Shown: in pieces, positions 1-9,591 of the stretch
Layout: every line of letters starts with the position of its first letter
Position numbering within the stretch: the stretch's first letter is position 1
Assembly (NCBI GenBank): GCA_030426465.1
Contig: JAUHYK010000001.1
Location: forward strand, 62,001 to 126,000
Origin: Alphaproteobacteria bacterium
GTDB taxonomy: Bacteria; Pseudomonadota; Alphaproteobacteria; Caulobacterales; Parvularculaceae
Reading direction: 5' to 3'
DNA length: 64,000 nucleotides
The notes under the pieces: model-generated
Told to the model about the DNA's origin: nothing
Seen by the model: the letters and a program-made list of their open reading frames with translations, nothing else
Databases searched by the model: none
Position numbers and translations under genes: made by a program

Positions 1-11
1 TGCCTATTGAT

Positions 12-1214
12 ATGGCTGACCAGAAAATGATCCGTGACCGGATTGATATGGTTTTCGCCGGTCCTGACGCATCGCGCCGCTGCAAGGCGAAACTCGACGG
101 CATGCGCGCTATCGGCGTCGACGTGCAAGAGACCGCACAGATGGTGGAGCCTCATCGCGAGCTTGCACGGATGGCTCGCTCGGCGGTGTCGAACACTCGC
201 CAGACGAACACCTTTTTCGATCCGATTTCGGGCGATACGCGGCATTTCTCGACGCTTGGCGCCGAAGCCCAGAATGGCAAGCTGTTCGCCATGGTGCTCC
301 CCTACGAAGTCGCCATGCGCTCCTCGGACTATCTGATCATTGACCACAATTTTGAGCAGGGCGATCCCATGAAGACCCGCTTCATGGTGGTCGAAAATAA
401 CCCCGACCATACCCTTTACGAAGATCGCTATCGCACCACGGACGCCAAGACCGGCTACTGGACGAGACGATTGGCGACCATTGCGAACCCCAATTTCGGC
501 GACGCTATCCCCGCAGGTCTGATGCGCATGCTCGGCATGGCTGTCGGCGCTGTCGCCATTCTCCTGATGGTTTTCGGCCTTTACGGCTGGAGCGCGTCCA
601 TGACGGCGCTCAACCTGCCGCGCAGCCTTGAATGGATTTCATCGCTGACCGCGACGGGCGCCCTGGGGCTGGGCGTTGCGGCGGCGATCGCTTCTTTCGT
701 CATGCTGTCATCGCAAGCGACAGGATCGCGCGGCGTGCGCGTCATGTTCCTGTTCCGCCGCGACAAGACCGCAGCGTCTATCGGCGACATCGAAGATTAC
801 CTGCGCAATTACGGCGTGCGTCACACGGTTGTTCGCGTTGATGAAGACAGCAACAAGGATGCGCCTGCATCCATGGTGCTGGATGTCGAATTCGATCCGG
901 AAGATTTCAAATACGGATTGTTTGCGCTGCTGACCCGGCGTCTTCGCGGCTCCGTCGTCAACGGCGCCGTCAAGAAAGCGTTTGCGCGCTGGAAAAATCG
1001 CGGCGTCACCATTCTCGCCGCCATGCCGGTCGAAGCCGGTCAGTCGCAATTGCCGAAGCATCAGCCACGCCGCTGGTGGAGCGAAGCGATCGGCGATTGG
1101 CTCGCCGACGCGACGGAAACATGGTTCATCCGCCTGTCGCGCATTTTGTTCTTCTACATTTTCCCGGTCGCGATTGTTCTGGCGCTCGCGCTGAAATTCC
1201 TCAACGCCTGGTAG
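12..1214 (+). CDS. Hypothetical multi-pass membrane protein
   Basis: I do not recognise the family of this 400-residue protein. The N-terminal 170 residues are soluble and mixed in charge. Two hydrophobic helices follow at about residues 172-196 and 212-236, then a cytoplasmic-looking domain of about 130 residues, and a last helix at about 377-397 close to the C-terminus. The reading frame is still open at the window edge and no Shine-Dalgarno sequence precedes the ATG, so the true start may lie outside the window. The following gene (smr) is on the opposite strand and converges on it. Function is unknown; the layout only suggests an inner-membrane protein with large soluble parts. Confidence 0.75.
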   Translation: MADQKMIRDRIDMVFAGPDASRRCKAKLDGMRAIGVDVQETAQMVEPHRELARMARSAVSNTRQTNTFFDPISGDTRHFSTLGAEAQNGKLFAMVLPYEVAMRSSDYLIIDHNFEQGDPMKTRFMVVENNPDHTLYEDRYRTTDAKTGYWTRRLATIANPNFGDAIPAGLMRMLGMAVGAVAILLMVFGLYGWSASMTALNLPRSLEWISSLTATGALGLGVAAAIASFVMLSSQATGSRGVRVMFLFRRDKTAASIGDIEDYLRNYGVRHTVVRVDEDSNKDAPASMVLDVEFDPEDFKYGLFALLTRRLRGSVVNGAVKKAFARWKNRGVTILAAMPVEAGQSQLPKHQPRRWWSEAIGDWLADATETWFIRLSRILFFYIFPVAIVLALALKFLNAW

Positions 1215-1246
1215 GAAGAGGGCGTTCGTCCGCAGCGACGCCAGCC

Positions 1247-1840
1247 CTATCTCTTCAAGAACAAATAAAACGCCCCGGCGCCGCCGTGGCGCTGATGGGC
1301 GGGGCTTGCCCGGGACACCAGCTTTCGCAGGGGCTCCTCTGCAAGCCAGTCTGACAACCGCGCCCTGAGGACGCCTTTACCGCTCGGTGCCTCCCAGCCC
1401 GGCGCGCCGGTGGCGATAGCGCCTGACGCATTGGGGGCGCCCTTGCCGGTGATCACGAGAACGCACCTGGCGCCGCGCGCATGCGCCTCGGTCACAAAAC
1501 GCTTCAGCGTCATCTCAGCCGTCCGCTGCGTGTGGCCATGAAGATCGAGCGTCGCGTCAATGGCGAGGCGGCCCCGGCCGGCGAGCTTGTCGAGGCGCGG
1601 ATCGCCGGCCACGAAAGGATGCTGTTGCCTGCTGGGCAGGGGGTCTGTATGGCGCACCGTGGGACACCCGGCGGTCTGGCGCGGCTTCAAAAGCCCCGGA
1701 GCCCCTGATTGCGATCCCGAAACGAGGCTGTCCGAAAAAGGCTTTTTGCGCCCGTACGCAGCCACATCGCGCATCGCCTTGCGCCACAGCGCTTCTTCTT
1801 CAGGCGTGAGCCCCCGCTTATCCGTATGGCGGCGGCTCAC
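1247..1840 (-). CDS. Smr domain protein (MutS2 C-terminal-like nuclease)
   Basis: The 197-residue protein carries a C-terminal Smr domain at about residues 90-197. The family motifs are visible: LDLHG near residue 98, the ITGKG strand-loop, and a terminal HGGAGAFYLFL segment. Smr domains nick or cleave nucleic acids; stand-alone bacterial members are linked to DNA or mRNA/ribosome processing. The first 90 residues are low-complexity and basic, as in other alphaproteobacterial stand-alone Smr proteins. Its ATG overlaps the mltA stop by four bases (ATGA), so it is translationally coupled to mltA and is the last gene of the timA-mltA-smr set. That order is common near alphaproteobacterial origins. 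The substrate cannot be told from sequence. Confidence 0.88.
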   Translation of the reverse strand: MSRRHTDKRGLTPEEEALWRKAMRDVAAYGRKKPFSDSLVSGSQSGAPGLLKPRQTAGCPTVRHTDPLPSRQQHPFVAGDPRLDKLAGRGRLAIDATLDLHGHTQRTAEMTLKRFVTEAHARGARCVLVITGKGAPNASGAIATGAPGWEAPSGKGVLRARLSDWLAEEPLRKLVSRASPAHQRHGGAGAFYLFLKR

Positions 1841-3204
1841 GGGGCTTCTCTCAGATATTTCCGGGGGATGCGCTCAGCGAGCCGGCGCGGCAACAAGACG
1901 GTCATCCGTCCCTGCGCGTTCATCGCCCCGGCGATGGCCGCCGCGTCATCCCCCGACCCCCAGAAGACATCGCCGCGCACCGGCCCCTTGATGGCGCCGC
2001 CTGTATCCTGCGCGATCATCAACCGGCGGATCGGCTTCGCGTCATAGACTTCGACCGGCTCGATATTGACCCACACAGGCGCGCCGAGGGGGTGATAACG
2101 CCGATCGACAGCGAGCGAGCGGCCCGGCGTCAGGGGCGCGCCCTGCGCGCCCAGAGGCCCTAGCCCCGGATCGACATCATCAAGCGGGCGAAAATAAACA
2201 TAGGACGCGTTTTCTTCACGCAGCGTCTGCGCCTCTTCCGGCGGCGCCTCGTCAAGCCAGCCTCGGATCGACTGCATGCTCACCGCTTCGAGCGGCATGA
2301 TCCCGCGTTCCACCATGACGCGACCCACTGCTTTATAGGGATGGCCGTTCTGCGCAGCGTAACCCACCCGCATCATCGCACCATCGTCAAACACCAGCCG
2401 GCCCGATCCTTGTATCTGCAAGAAGAAAAGATCGTTTGGATCAAGCCAGGCGAGGGGGTCTTCATTCAAGTCATCGGCGGCGTCGATGGCGGCGCGTGTA
2501 TCATAGGGAACGAGCCTGCCGTTCTTAACCCGGCCGGCGATGCGTTCGCCTTTCAGCGCATCGCGAAACTGGCCAAGATCGACTTCTATAAGATCATCCG
2601 GACGCGGAAGAACCGGCGCAGTATGATCGCTGTCTTGTTGCAATGAAGCTTCATAGACGGGCTCAAAATATCCCGTGAATGTTCCGGTGTCTTCGATGCG
2701 CGGCGGCGCGCGGCGCGCAGGACCGTCCGGCAAGGGCGCGCGCACCAGCGCGATCTCAACGGGAGAAAAATGGAATTCAAAAAATGCGCGCAGCGCCCCG
2801 CGGCGCCCACCGGGATCGGAGTAAGCGCTGACAAGCAGCGCCCGCGCCTCCGCGCAGGGCCGCAACCAGTCCGCCACAGTTCCCGAAAGGGTCAGCGCAG
2901 GATCGTCAATACCGAGGTTTTCCAGGGGGTTGGCGGACGCCTCCGGATCGCTTTCTTCAAACCTCTCGCAAGAACGCACAAAGGTTTCGAGCGCCGGACC
3001 GGGGTCGTCCTGAAGCCAGCCGGAAAGATCGTCAAACCGCACAAGTTTGAGATCGAGCGCTGGCGGCCCAAAATCATCATCGCTGAACTCACGCTCATAA
3101 TAGGGGGGCAAGACGCCGCTAAAGACGAGTGCGGCCGTAATCGCCGCGATCGACACCGCCCCAGCGAAAAACAGGCGCAGTTGCATTCCGGAAAACGCGC
3201 TCAT
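1837..3204 (-). CDS. mltA: Membrane-bound lytic murein transglycosylase A
   Basis: MltA cleaves the glycan strands of peptidoglycan, giving 1,6-anhydromuropeptides, at the outer-membrane face of the periplasm. The 455-residue product starts with a hydrophobic segment (about residues 8-30) that acts as signal or anchor. The MltA barrel follows, and near the C-terminus the 3D domain contains QDTGGAIKGPVRGDVFWG, whose aspartate is the catalytic acid in the family. No lipobox cysteine is visible, so unlike the E. coli enzyme it may be anchored by an N-terminal helix. A second methionine at residue 7 (3186) is an alternative start. It lies downstream of timA and overlaps smr. Confidence 0.92.
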   Translation of the reverse strand: MSAFSGMQLRLFFAGAVSIAAITAALVFSGVLPPYYEREFSDDDFGPPALDLKLVRFDDLSGWLQDDPGPALETFVRSCERFEESDPEASANPLENLGIDDPALTLSGTVADWLRPCAEARALLVSAYSDPGGRRGALRAFFEFHFSPVEIALVRAPLPDGPARRAPPRIEDTGTFTGYFEPVYEASLQQDSDHTAPVLPRPDDLIEVDLGQFRDALKGERIAGRVKNGRLVPYDTRAAIDAADDLNEDPLAWLDPNDLFFLQIQGSGRLVFDDGAMMRVGYAAQNGHPYKAVGRVMVERGIMPLEAVSMQSIRGWLDEAPPEEAQTLREENASYVYFRPLDDVDPGLGPLGAQGAPLTPGRSLAVDRRYHPLGAPVWVNIEPVEVYDAKPIRRLMIAQDTGGAIKGPVRGDVFWGSGDDAAAIAGAMNAQGRMTVLLPRRLAERIPRKYLREAP

Positions 3205-3264
3205 GCTGGCGTCACTGGCGTCATGGAGAAACGGCGCTCCTTAGAAAATACGCGCCGCAAAGTT

Positions 3265-3918
3265 TTATTCGGCCCCGCCGGTCCCTACAAGCATCCAGTT
3301 CGGATCGTTGCTCGCGGTCTTGCGGGCGAAAGTCCAGCGGTCCTTGACGAGATCGATGCGATTGGGATCGCCGTCGACAATCTCGCCGTCCTTGTCGCGG
3401 GTGACCCGCACCTGATCCGACGTGAACTCAACCACCGCCGACATGACGCCGTTTTCAACCGTGCTGTCGACAACGCCAGCATGTTCGATGCCGACGAATT
3501 TCAGATCGGAAGCATACCCGGCCGCATCGCGTTCGGTCACAGCGGACTTGAACGCGCCATATACAGATTCATCGATATAGGGCCGGATGGATTTTAGATC
3601 GCCCGCAGCAAACGCCTCAACGATCATCTCATAAGCGCCCTTGGCACCGGCGAGAAATTCCGCCTCGTCAAAAGCAGGGTCCGCGTCACGCAAGATGCGG
3701 GCGTTGGTGGAGACCGGTTTGGGCGGCCGCGGATCTCCGGCTTCCTCATCATCGTCACGCAGGGTTTCAGCAGCCTGCGCGCTCGCAGCGCGTTGCACCG
3801 CCTCCAGATCATGATTTTGCTCATGACCGGTACGCGTGCCCATTACAGAGATCAGGCGGAAAATGACAAACGCCGCTACACCGGCGAAAAAGAGAAGCAC
3901 TGGATCCATATCGTCCAA
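3265..3918 (-). CDS. timA: Tim44-like domain protein TimA
   Basis: This 217-residue protein has one N-terminal membrane helix (about residues 6-22), a charged linker, and a C-terminal Tim44/TimA domain from about residue 85 with the characteristic DPAFDEAEFLAGAKGAYEMI entry. Bacterial TimA proteins resemble the mitochondrial import component Tim44; a role at the inner membrane is assumed but not well defined. The TTG at 3918 is favoured as start because AGGAG lies five bases upstream of it; the ATG three codons later is less well placed. It is divergent from fxsA. The mltA and smr genes follow on the same strand. Confidence 0.85.
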   Translation of the reverse strand: MDDMDPVLLFFAGVAAFVIFRLISVMGTRTGHEQNHDLEAVQRAASAQAAETLRDDDEEAGDPRPPKPVSTNARILRDADPAFDEAEFLAGAKGAYEMIVEAFAAGDLKSIRPYIDESVYGAFKSAVTERDAAGYASDLKFVGIEHAGVVDSTVENGVMSAVVEFTSDQVRVTRDKDGEIVDGDPNRIDLVKDRWTFARKTASNDPNWMLVGTGGAE

Positions 3919-3970
3919 TATCGCTCCTAAACCTTAATATTGCTCAAGTTCGTTCTATATAGGAGCGATA
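3919..3970. repeat. 11-bp inverted repeat in the timA/fxsA divergent promoter
   Basis: TATCGCTCCTA (3919-3929) and TAGGAGCGATA (3960-3970) are perfect reverse complements separated by 30 bases. Each arm contains the AGGAG ribosome-binding site of one of the two divergent genes, so part of the symmetry is explained by translation signals. The full 11-base identity may reflect duplication or a shared regulator. Confidence 0.6.
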
Positions 3971-3978
3971 GCTGAAGA

Positions 3979-4380
3979 ATGCACCCGGGTCTTATGTTCT
4001 TTATCCTCCTAGCGCTGTTTATCCTCGGTCCAATCGCGGAAATTTACGTGCTTTTGACCGCCGCCGACGCTTTCGGCATCCTGCCGGTGATTGCGGCCTG
4101 TCTCGGAACCGCCTTTCTGGGCGGGTTTCTGATCCGCCTGCAGGGCCTCCGGGCGCTCAACGCCGCGCGCGTGGACCTTGAGACCGGCCGGTTGCCTGTG
4201 GCCTCTGCGGTGGATGGCGCCCTCTTGGTGGTCGCCGCCCCGCTTTTGATGACACCGGGTTTTCTCACCGACAGCATAGGCTTCATGCTCCTTGTGCCGC
4301 CGGTTCGCCGCCTTCTTGCCCGGTGGGCCCTCAAAGCCATTCGCGGCCATATCGTGCGCCACGACGACAGGATGGGTTAA
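3979..4380 (+). CDS. fxsA: FxsA family membrane protein
   Basis: FxsA proteins are small inner-membrane proteins; the E. coli member suppresses F-plasmid exclusion of phage T7 when overexpressed, and its normal role is unclear. The 133-residue product shows the family layout: an N-terminal helix, a second helix around the conserved GTAFLGGFLIRLQG segment, and a third hydrophobic stretch with LLMTPGFLTDSIGF, followed by a short basic C-terminal tail. It lies between divergent timA and downstream secB. The fxsA-secB order next to timA matches other alphaproteobacterial origin regions. Confidence 0.9.
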   Translation: MHPGLMFFILLALFILGPIAEIYVLLTAADAFGILPVIAACLGTAFLGGFLIRLQGLRALNAARVDLETGRLPVASAVDGALLVVAAPLLMTPGFLTDSIGFMLLVPPVRRLLARWALKAIRGHIVRHDDRMG

Positions 4381-4451
4381 GCCGGGTTGCGGCTTCTGAA
4401 TTGGGCGTGTATTGAGCGCCCTCTTTTTCCTCAGCCAAGACGGTGCGCTCC

Positions 4452-4946
4452 ATGTCCGACACCCCCGCCACGCCTAACGCCGATCCGCAAGGGGTCGATC
4501 CCAACGCCGCACCTTCTTTGACGGTTCTCGCGCAATATCTGAAAGACCTTTCTTTCGAGAACCCCCGCGCGCCGGCTGTTTATCAATCCAATTCAACGCC
4601 GAAGATCGACGTCAATGTAGATGTGCAGGGCCGTGCGCTGAACCAGAACCAGTATGAGATCGAACTTTCCGTCGCCGCTCGCGCCAATCGTGAAAATGGC
4701 GACGCAATGTTTGTGGTCGAAGCGACCTATGCCGGCGTTTTCGAGATCATCAATGTCCCAAAAGACCAGCTCGAAATGGTGATGATGGTCGAATGCCCGC
4801 GGCTCTTGTTCCCGTTCATGCGCCAGATCGTCGCCGACGCAACGCGCAACGGCAATTTCCCGCCGCTGATGCTGGAGCCCATTGATTTCATGGGAATCTA
4901 TATCGCCAACGCTCAGCGCCGCGAAGCCCAAGCCGGGCAGGCCTAA
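4452..4946 (+). CDS. secB: Protein-export chaperone SecB
   Basis: SecB holds precursor proteins unfolded in the cytoplasm and hands them to SecA for translocation. The 164-residue product has the family core from about residue 20 to 155: LAQYLKDLSFENPRAP, the NQYEIELSVAARA strand, a VECPRLLFPFMRQIVAD segment that forms part of the substrate groove and tetramer interface, and the closing PPLMLEPIDFMGIY. The ATG at 4452 is preferred over an in-frame GTG nine bases upstream because it restores the usual MSD-type start. It converges with dnaQ, their stops only a few bases apart (4946/4950). Confidence 0.96.
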   Translation: MSDTPATPNADPQGVDPNAAPSLTVLAQYLKDLSFENPRAPAVYQSNSTPKIDVNVDVQGRALNQNQYEIELSVAARANRENGDAMFVVEATYAGVFEIINVPKDQLEMVMMVECPRLLFPFMRQIVADATRNGNFPPLMLEPIDFMGIYIANAQRREAQAGQA

Positions 4947-4949
4947 GCC

Positions 4950-5663
4950 TCAAGACGCCAGCACTTTTTTCCAGACCGCATCATCGCCGAGTTCGGCGAC
5001 GAATTCCGTGTGCGCCTCACGCTCCGCATCCGTAACAAGGGACGCGAGCGAGCGGGGACGGGGCCGCGCCGGCGCGCGTCCGCGCTTGCCATTCGATCCG
5101 GTTGCGCTGTCGTCACGGCGAAAATCGAGCCCGGCCTGCAGGCCGCCTGTAAGCTCGATATAAACCGTGGCAAGCAATTTTGAATCGAGCAGGGCGCCGT
5201 GACCATCGCGCTCGCGCTTCGAGGTATCGATCCCGAAACGCGAACACAGGGCGTCGAGACTCGCCGGGGCGCCCGGAAATTTCCGCCGCGCCAGATGCAG
5301 CGTGTCGACAATGTTATCCTTGTCGAGAGTTCTGAGCCCCGCCGCCTTCAACTCCGCATTCAGGAAAGGCAAATCGAAGCCGATCCCGTTATGCGCGACC
5401 AGCTGGGCCTCACCGATAAAGTCGAGAAAGGCCGTTGCAACGCTTTGGTCGGTAAATACCGGCTTGTCGCGCAGGAACTCCTCTGACAAGCCATGCACCT
5501 GATAGGCGCCCATAGGCATATCGCGCTCGGGGTTCACATAGGTGTGGAAATTGCGCCCGGTAACGGCGCCATTGATCATTTCAACGCCGCCGATCTCAAC
5601 AATCCTGTGGCCCTCGGAGAATTTGAAACCCGTGGTTTCAAGGTCAAATACGATCTGCCGCAT
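4950..5663 (-). CDS. dnaQ: DNA polymerase III epsilon subunit
   Basis: The epsilon subunit is the 3'-5' proofreading exonuclease of the replicative polymerase. The 237-residue product shows the DEDDh signature: FDLETTG at residues 6-12 (Exo I, Asp and Glu), a HNGIGFDLPFLN segment around residue 93 (Exo II Asp), and HGALLDSKLLATVY near residue 155 (Exo III His and Asp). A charged, Arg/Pro-rich linker follows and ends in the helical tail that contacts the polymerase alpha subunit. In Caulobacter-type genomes dnaQ follows coaE; here coaE lies 43 kb away, which suggests a rearrangement. Confidence 0.95.
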   Translation of the reverse strand: MRQIVFDLETTGFKFSEGHRIVEIGGVEMINGAVTGRNFHTYVNPERDMPMGAYQVHGLSEEFLRDKPVFTDQSVATAFLDFIGEAQLVAHNGIGFDLPFLNAELKAAGLRTLDKDNIVDTLHLARRKFPGAPASLDALCSRFGIDTSKRERDGHGALLDSKLLATVYIELTGGLQAGLDFRRDDSATGSNGKRGRAPARPRPRSLASLVTDAEREAHTEFVAELGDDAVWKKVLAS

Positions 5664-5729
5664 GCCGCCGCCCTTTAGTTTCTTTTCTCGACCTTCCCAT
5701 CCCCTTGAGTCGCGCGCCGCCAGCGCGTT

Positions 5730-8420
5730 TTACTCCGCAGATGGATAGAGAGCATCCTTCACCGTCGAGGCGATACCCTGCAGGGTGAAAGGTTTCTGGA
5801 TATAGCCCGCGCCCTCAATCAGGTCGAGCTGTTCGCGCACCGCCGCTTCTGCATAAGCGGACATGAAGATGACTTTCGACTGCAGTCCAAGCGTTTCGCG
5901 CGCCTGTTTCACCATAGTGGGCCCGTCAATATCCGGCATCATCACGTCGGAAACGACAAGGTCGAAATCCATATCTTCTTCGAGAAGCTCCAGCGCCTCT
6001 TCAGCGTCCGCCGCCTCACTCACTTCATAACCACAATCAGTGAGCGTCGCGACGACGAAATTTCGAACCGGGTCTTCGTCCTCTACGATCAGAACGCGGC
6101 CAGCGCCTGTGAGGTCCTGCGGCTCTCTTGCCGGCGCCTTTGCCGCTTCTTTCGGAGTCTCAACGACCGCCTCCGGCGCCTCATAGGCTGGAAGATAAAT
6201 CTCGAATGTCGCGCCTTTGCCTTCCTCGCTCTTAAGCGAAATAACGCCGTCAAGCTGGCGGATGATGCCATAAACGGTGGAAAGGCCGAGGCCCGTGCCC
6301 TTGCCCATGGCTTTGGTCGTGAAGAAGGGGTCAAAGATTTTATCAGCGATTTCCTGCGACACACCGGGGCCGGTGTCGGAAACTTCAATCAACACATATT
6401 CCTGATCCAGAAGGCCGGGAATGTTTCGCGCTTTCACTTCTTCGGCGGAAACGCTCTGGGTGCGGATGGTCAGCGCGCCGCCGCCGGCGCCCATGGCGTC
6501 CCGCGCGTTGACGGCGAGGTTCATCACCGCCGTTTCAAGCTGGTATCGATCAACCTTGACGAAGGGAAGGGCGCGGCCGTTGACCAGTTCCAGCTTCACT
6601 TTCTCGCCGATGGAGCGCGTGAGGAAGCGTGAGAAATCCCTGAGGATTTCAGTGATGGAAAGGACTTCCTTCTTCAAAGTCTGCTTACGCGAGAAGGCCA
6701 GAAGCTGCTTCGTCGTGTTGGCGGCGCGCTGGGCGTTTTCCTGAATCTGGACGAGATCCGCATAGGCGGGATCGCCTGCGGGATGTTTCAGCATCAAACG
6801 GTCGCAATGGCCGATCACAACCTGCAGATAATTGTTGAAGTCATGGGCGACTTTACTCGCCAGCTCGCCGATCCCGCGCAGTTTCTGATCCTGCGCATAC
6901 TCTTCTTCCATCTGTTTGCGATCAGTAACATCCACAGAATAGAGCAGCGTGCGGCGCACGCCATAGCTGCCCCTCTTGCGGCGAACCGGGCGGGCGAACA
7001 GCGCATAGGTGCGCGAAGCGGCGCCGGCGCCGACCGTCGCCTCTATGGCTTTTGGCGATCCGCCGGCGCGCGTCTTGCGGCGAATTTCCTCGGCAAGCTC
7101 TTCAAGCGTCGCCTGGGCTACGGATTTAACCAGCGGCGCATTCTTCTTGTGTGCGCCGAAAGCATCGGCGAACGCCTTGTTCGCCTCCACGACACGTCCG
7201 TCGCGATTGATTTCGCCTTCGATAATAGCGACGCCGAAAGGCGATTCTGATATGTCGCCGGAAAGCGCCACATCCTCGACTTCATCGGCGCTTTCATCGA
7301 TGTTCATTTCAACGCAAGCAAAGCCTTCGCCAATGCCGCCGCGGCGGAAGGCGGAAAAGCTTGCTTCTGCGGGCTCGGCGTTGCGGCGACGCACCTGCGC
7401 TGTAATCGGCTCACGGTCGATACGCCACAGACCGCTCACGAGATCGCTCGTTTCGCCTAGAATGATGTCGTCAATCGCCTGCAACTGCCCGCGCGCCGCG
7501 CCAAGCTTTTCGCGCGCCGCCGCGTTAGCCCATGCAATCTGGCCCGATTTTTCAAGAGCAAAGACAGGGCGCGGGAAATCCGCATAGGCCGCCGCAAGGC
7601 TGTCCTGCACTTCCTCCTCAACTGGAAGTTCGCGCAGGCGCCAGGCCACATGGTCATCGGCGCCGCGAATAGGGCGCACACTCACTTCAAACCGGCGCCG
7701 CTCGCCGCCGCCAGCAAGCCCCATGGTCTGGTAGATGATTTCTTCGGCGGCTTCGGCGCTTTTGGCCGCTTTACAGAGACGAAAGACCTTTGTCGCTTCA
7801 GCGCCCTGCTGCGCGAAAAGGCGATCAATGCGCGGGGGAAGGCCAGACGGCCCCATCACACCGGCGGCCTTGGCGAGTTGAAAATAGACGCGGTTCGCAT
7901 AAGTGACGACGCCGTCACGACGGGCGACAAGCCGCGCATCCTGATCGGCGTCCAGCACCCGCTCGGCCAGCCCCAGCGCGCCAAGAATTTCTGCGCCCGC
8001 CAGTTCGACCGCTTCGGCCGGTTTTTTACCCGTCGCGCGGCGAAGCATCACGCCTGCGACCAGAACCGGCGAAAACATCTTCATCGCCGCGCCGGTGAGG
8101 AACACAGCAATGAGCAGGGCGAGCCCGCCGGCAAGAATGATCCCCGCGCCGCCTGAATCGCGCGCGCTGATAACCACATAAACAATCGCCGCGATCGCCG
8201 TGAACACGCCCGCCCAGAGCAACCAGAACGCCGCGGCGTTGATGATCCCGCCATCATCCTTGTCCGGCTTCGCCTGTTCCTCACCGCCCGATTTCGCGGC
8301 GGCGGCGTCCATCAGCGCGATAATTTCCTCGCGCGTATGGGGGCGGGGACCATCCGACCCATCGCCGGGCTGGTCTAGGAGTTCTTCCCGCAGGGTTTTG
8401 ACATTGTCTGCGCCGGACAC
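5730..8420 (-). CDS. cckA: Cell-cycle hybrid histidine kinase CckA
   Basis: CckA is the membrane kinase/phosphatase at the top of the CckA-ChpT-CtrA phosphorelay that sets replication timing and polarity. From the GTG at 8420 it has 896 residues. Two membrane helices lie at about 62-85 and 93-115. PAS-type sensor regions follow, then a HisKA domain with the CckA-typical H-box [15 protein letters not shown], a HATPase domain ([34 protein letters not shown]) and a C-terminal receiver ([12 protein letters not shown], phospho-acceptor Asp in [13 protein letters not shown]). An upstream in-frame start at 8486 would add 22 residues lacking membrane or domain character, so the GTG is preferred. It is divergent from the patatin gene. 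The CtrA-type box in the predicted origin fits its presence. Confidence 0.93.
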   Translation of the reverse strand: MSGADNVKTLREELLDQPGDGSDGPRPHTREEIIALMDAAAAKSGGEEQAKPDKDDGGIINAAAFWLLWAGVFTAIAAIVYVVISARDSGGAGIILAGGLALLIAVFLTGAAMKMFSPVLVAGVMLRRATGKKPAEAVELAGAEILGALGLAERVLDADQDARLVARRDGVVTYANRVYFQLAKAAGVMGPSGLPPRIDRLFAQQGAEATKVFRLCKAAKSAEAAEEIIYQTMGLAGGGERRRFEVSVRPIRGADDHVAWRLRELPVEEEVQDSLAAAYADFPRPVFALEKSGQIAWANAAAREKLGAARGQLQAIDDIILGETSDLVSGLWRIDREPITAQVRRRNAEPAEASFSAFRRGGIGEGFACVEMNIDESADEVEDVALSGDISESPFGVAIIEGEINRDGRVVEANKAFADAFGAHKKNAPLVKSVAQATLEELAEEIRRKTRAGGSPKAIEATVGAGAASRTYALFARPVRRKRGSYGVRRTLLYSVDVTDRKQMEEEYAQDQKLRGIGELASKVAHDFNNYLQVVIGHCDRLMLKHPAGDPAYADLVQIQENAQRAANTTKQLLAFSRKQTLKKEVLSITEILRDFSRFLTRSIGEKVKLELVNGRALPFVKVDRYQLETAVMNLAVNARDAMGAGGGALTIRTQSVSAEEVKARNIPGLLDQEYVLIEVSDTGPGVSQEIADKIFDPFFTTKAMGKGTGLGLSTVYGIIRQLDGVISLKSEEGKGATFEIYLPAYEAPEAVVETPKEAAKAPAREPQDLTGAGRVLIVEDEDPVRNFVVATLTDCGYEVSEAADAEEALELLEEDMDFDLVVSDVMMPDIDGPTMVKQARETLGLQSKVIFMSAYAEAAVREQLDLIEGAGYIQKPFTLQGIASTVKDALYPSAE

Positions 8421-8652
8421 GTGCGAGGCTCTCCAATTAAGTGATTCGAACAGATGACTATGGCGCGCTTCGCAAGTCGCCGCCACCGTCGCCGGTCCCA
8501 GATTTTCCCCTACTTTAAAAGGGTTTTTCGACTATCGAGGCATTTCGGACGGGAGACAGCCGGCATATGTTGCCACAAGACGCCAATGGAGCGTTGACGG
8601 GCGCTGGCGCGGTCCCCACCTCCCCCTTGCGACACAACATGAAAGCGGGCTC

Positions 8653-9579
8653 ATGACGAAAAAACTCGGCCTGGTCCTCGGCTCCGGCGCCGCACGCGGA
8701 TGGGCCCATATCGGCGTTTTGAAGGCTCTCAAAGAAATTGGCGCAAAGCCGGACGCCATCGCCGGCTGCTCCGTCGGCGCGCTGGTTGGCGGCGCGCATC
8801 TGATTGGCGCGCTTGACGAGTTCGAACGCTGGGCGCGCACACTAAAGCCCGTCTCGGCGCTGCAAAGCTTCAGCCTGAAGGTCCATCGCGGCGGTTTCAT
8901 CGACACTGCGCCGGCTTTTGAAGCCTTCCGGCAATTTGACAAAAACATCGAAGACCTGCCCGTGAAATACGGCGCAGTCGCCGCCGACCTCGCCACCGGC
9001 GAGGAAGTCATCATTACATCCGGATCCGTCATCGATGCGGCGCGCGCGTCGAGCGCAATTCCCGTAGTTTTCCATGCGGTTCACACACGCGGTAAATGGC
9101 TGGTGGATGGAGCCCTCACCAATCCGGCGCCTGTCTCGCTCGCCCGGCAATTGGGCGCTGATGTCGTGATTTCTGTTGATTTGAACGCTGTGCCGCGCGT
9201 TCTCGACCGTTTTGACGCACCTAAAGAACGCTTGCCCGTGCCTGTCCCCAGTCCAGAGCCGCACCCCGCCACCATGACCGGCGCGGTTGCAAAACTGATC
9301 GATGACACTGTCGCCGCCATCGATCATCAGGTCGCCATGGCCAAGGCGCGCGCAGGCGCAAAACCGCACTTGTTTGAGACCGCTTACGCCGCTGCTGATA
9401 TTTTCCAGATGCAACTCGCCCGGGCCCGCGCCATCGCCGAACCGCCGGACATTCTGGTGCAACCGGACATGCGCGACGCCATGCCCACCGCCTTTGACCG
9501 GGCGGATGACTTTATCGAGCAAGGCTATCGCGCACTTATGGAACAGCGCCATGAAATTGAGCGTTTGTTAGGCGCCTAA
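8653..9579 (+). CDS. Patatin-like phospholipase (RssA family)
   Basis: Patatin-like proteins are serine acyl hydrolases acting on phospholipids or other esters with a Ser-Asp dyad. The 308-residue product has the oxyanion glycine motif GSGAARGWAHIG at residues 9-20, the nucleophile elbow GCSVG near residue 38 and the catalytic DGALTNPAP near residue 152. This single-domain form matches the RssA/YchK-type subgroup. The C-terminal 100 residues are helical and less conserved. It begins a rightward run continuing into the SDR and photolyase genes, with only 12 bases to the next start. No signal peptide is seen, so a cytoplasmic location is likely. Confidence 0.9.
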   Translation: MTKKLGLVLGSGAARGWAHIGVLKALKEIGAKPDAIAGCSVGALVGGAHLIGALDEFERWARTLKPVSALQSFSLKVHRGGFIDTAPAFEAFRQFDKNIEDLPVKYGAVAADLATGEEVIITSGSVIDAARASSAIPVVFHAVHTRGKWLVDGALTNPAPVSLARQLGADVVISVDLNAVPRVLDRFDAPKERLPVPVPSPEPHPATMTGAVAKLIDDTVAAIDHQVAMAKARAGAKPHLFETAYAAADIFQMQLARARAIAEPPDILVQPDMRDAMPTAFDRADDFIEQGYRALMEQRHEIERLLGA

Positions 9580-9591
9580 TCAGGGAGAGCG

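Noticed and set aside
2770-3597. Long plus-strand frame opposite mltA/timA
   Set aside because: Antisense to two genes with recognised domains; no ribosome site or recognisable protein features.
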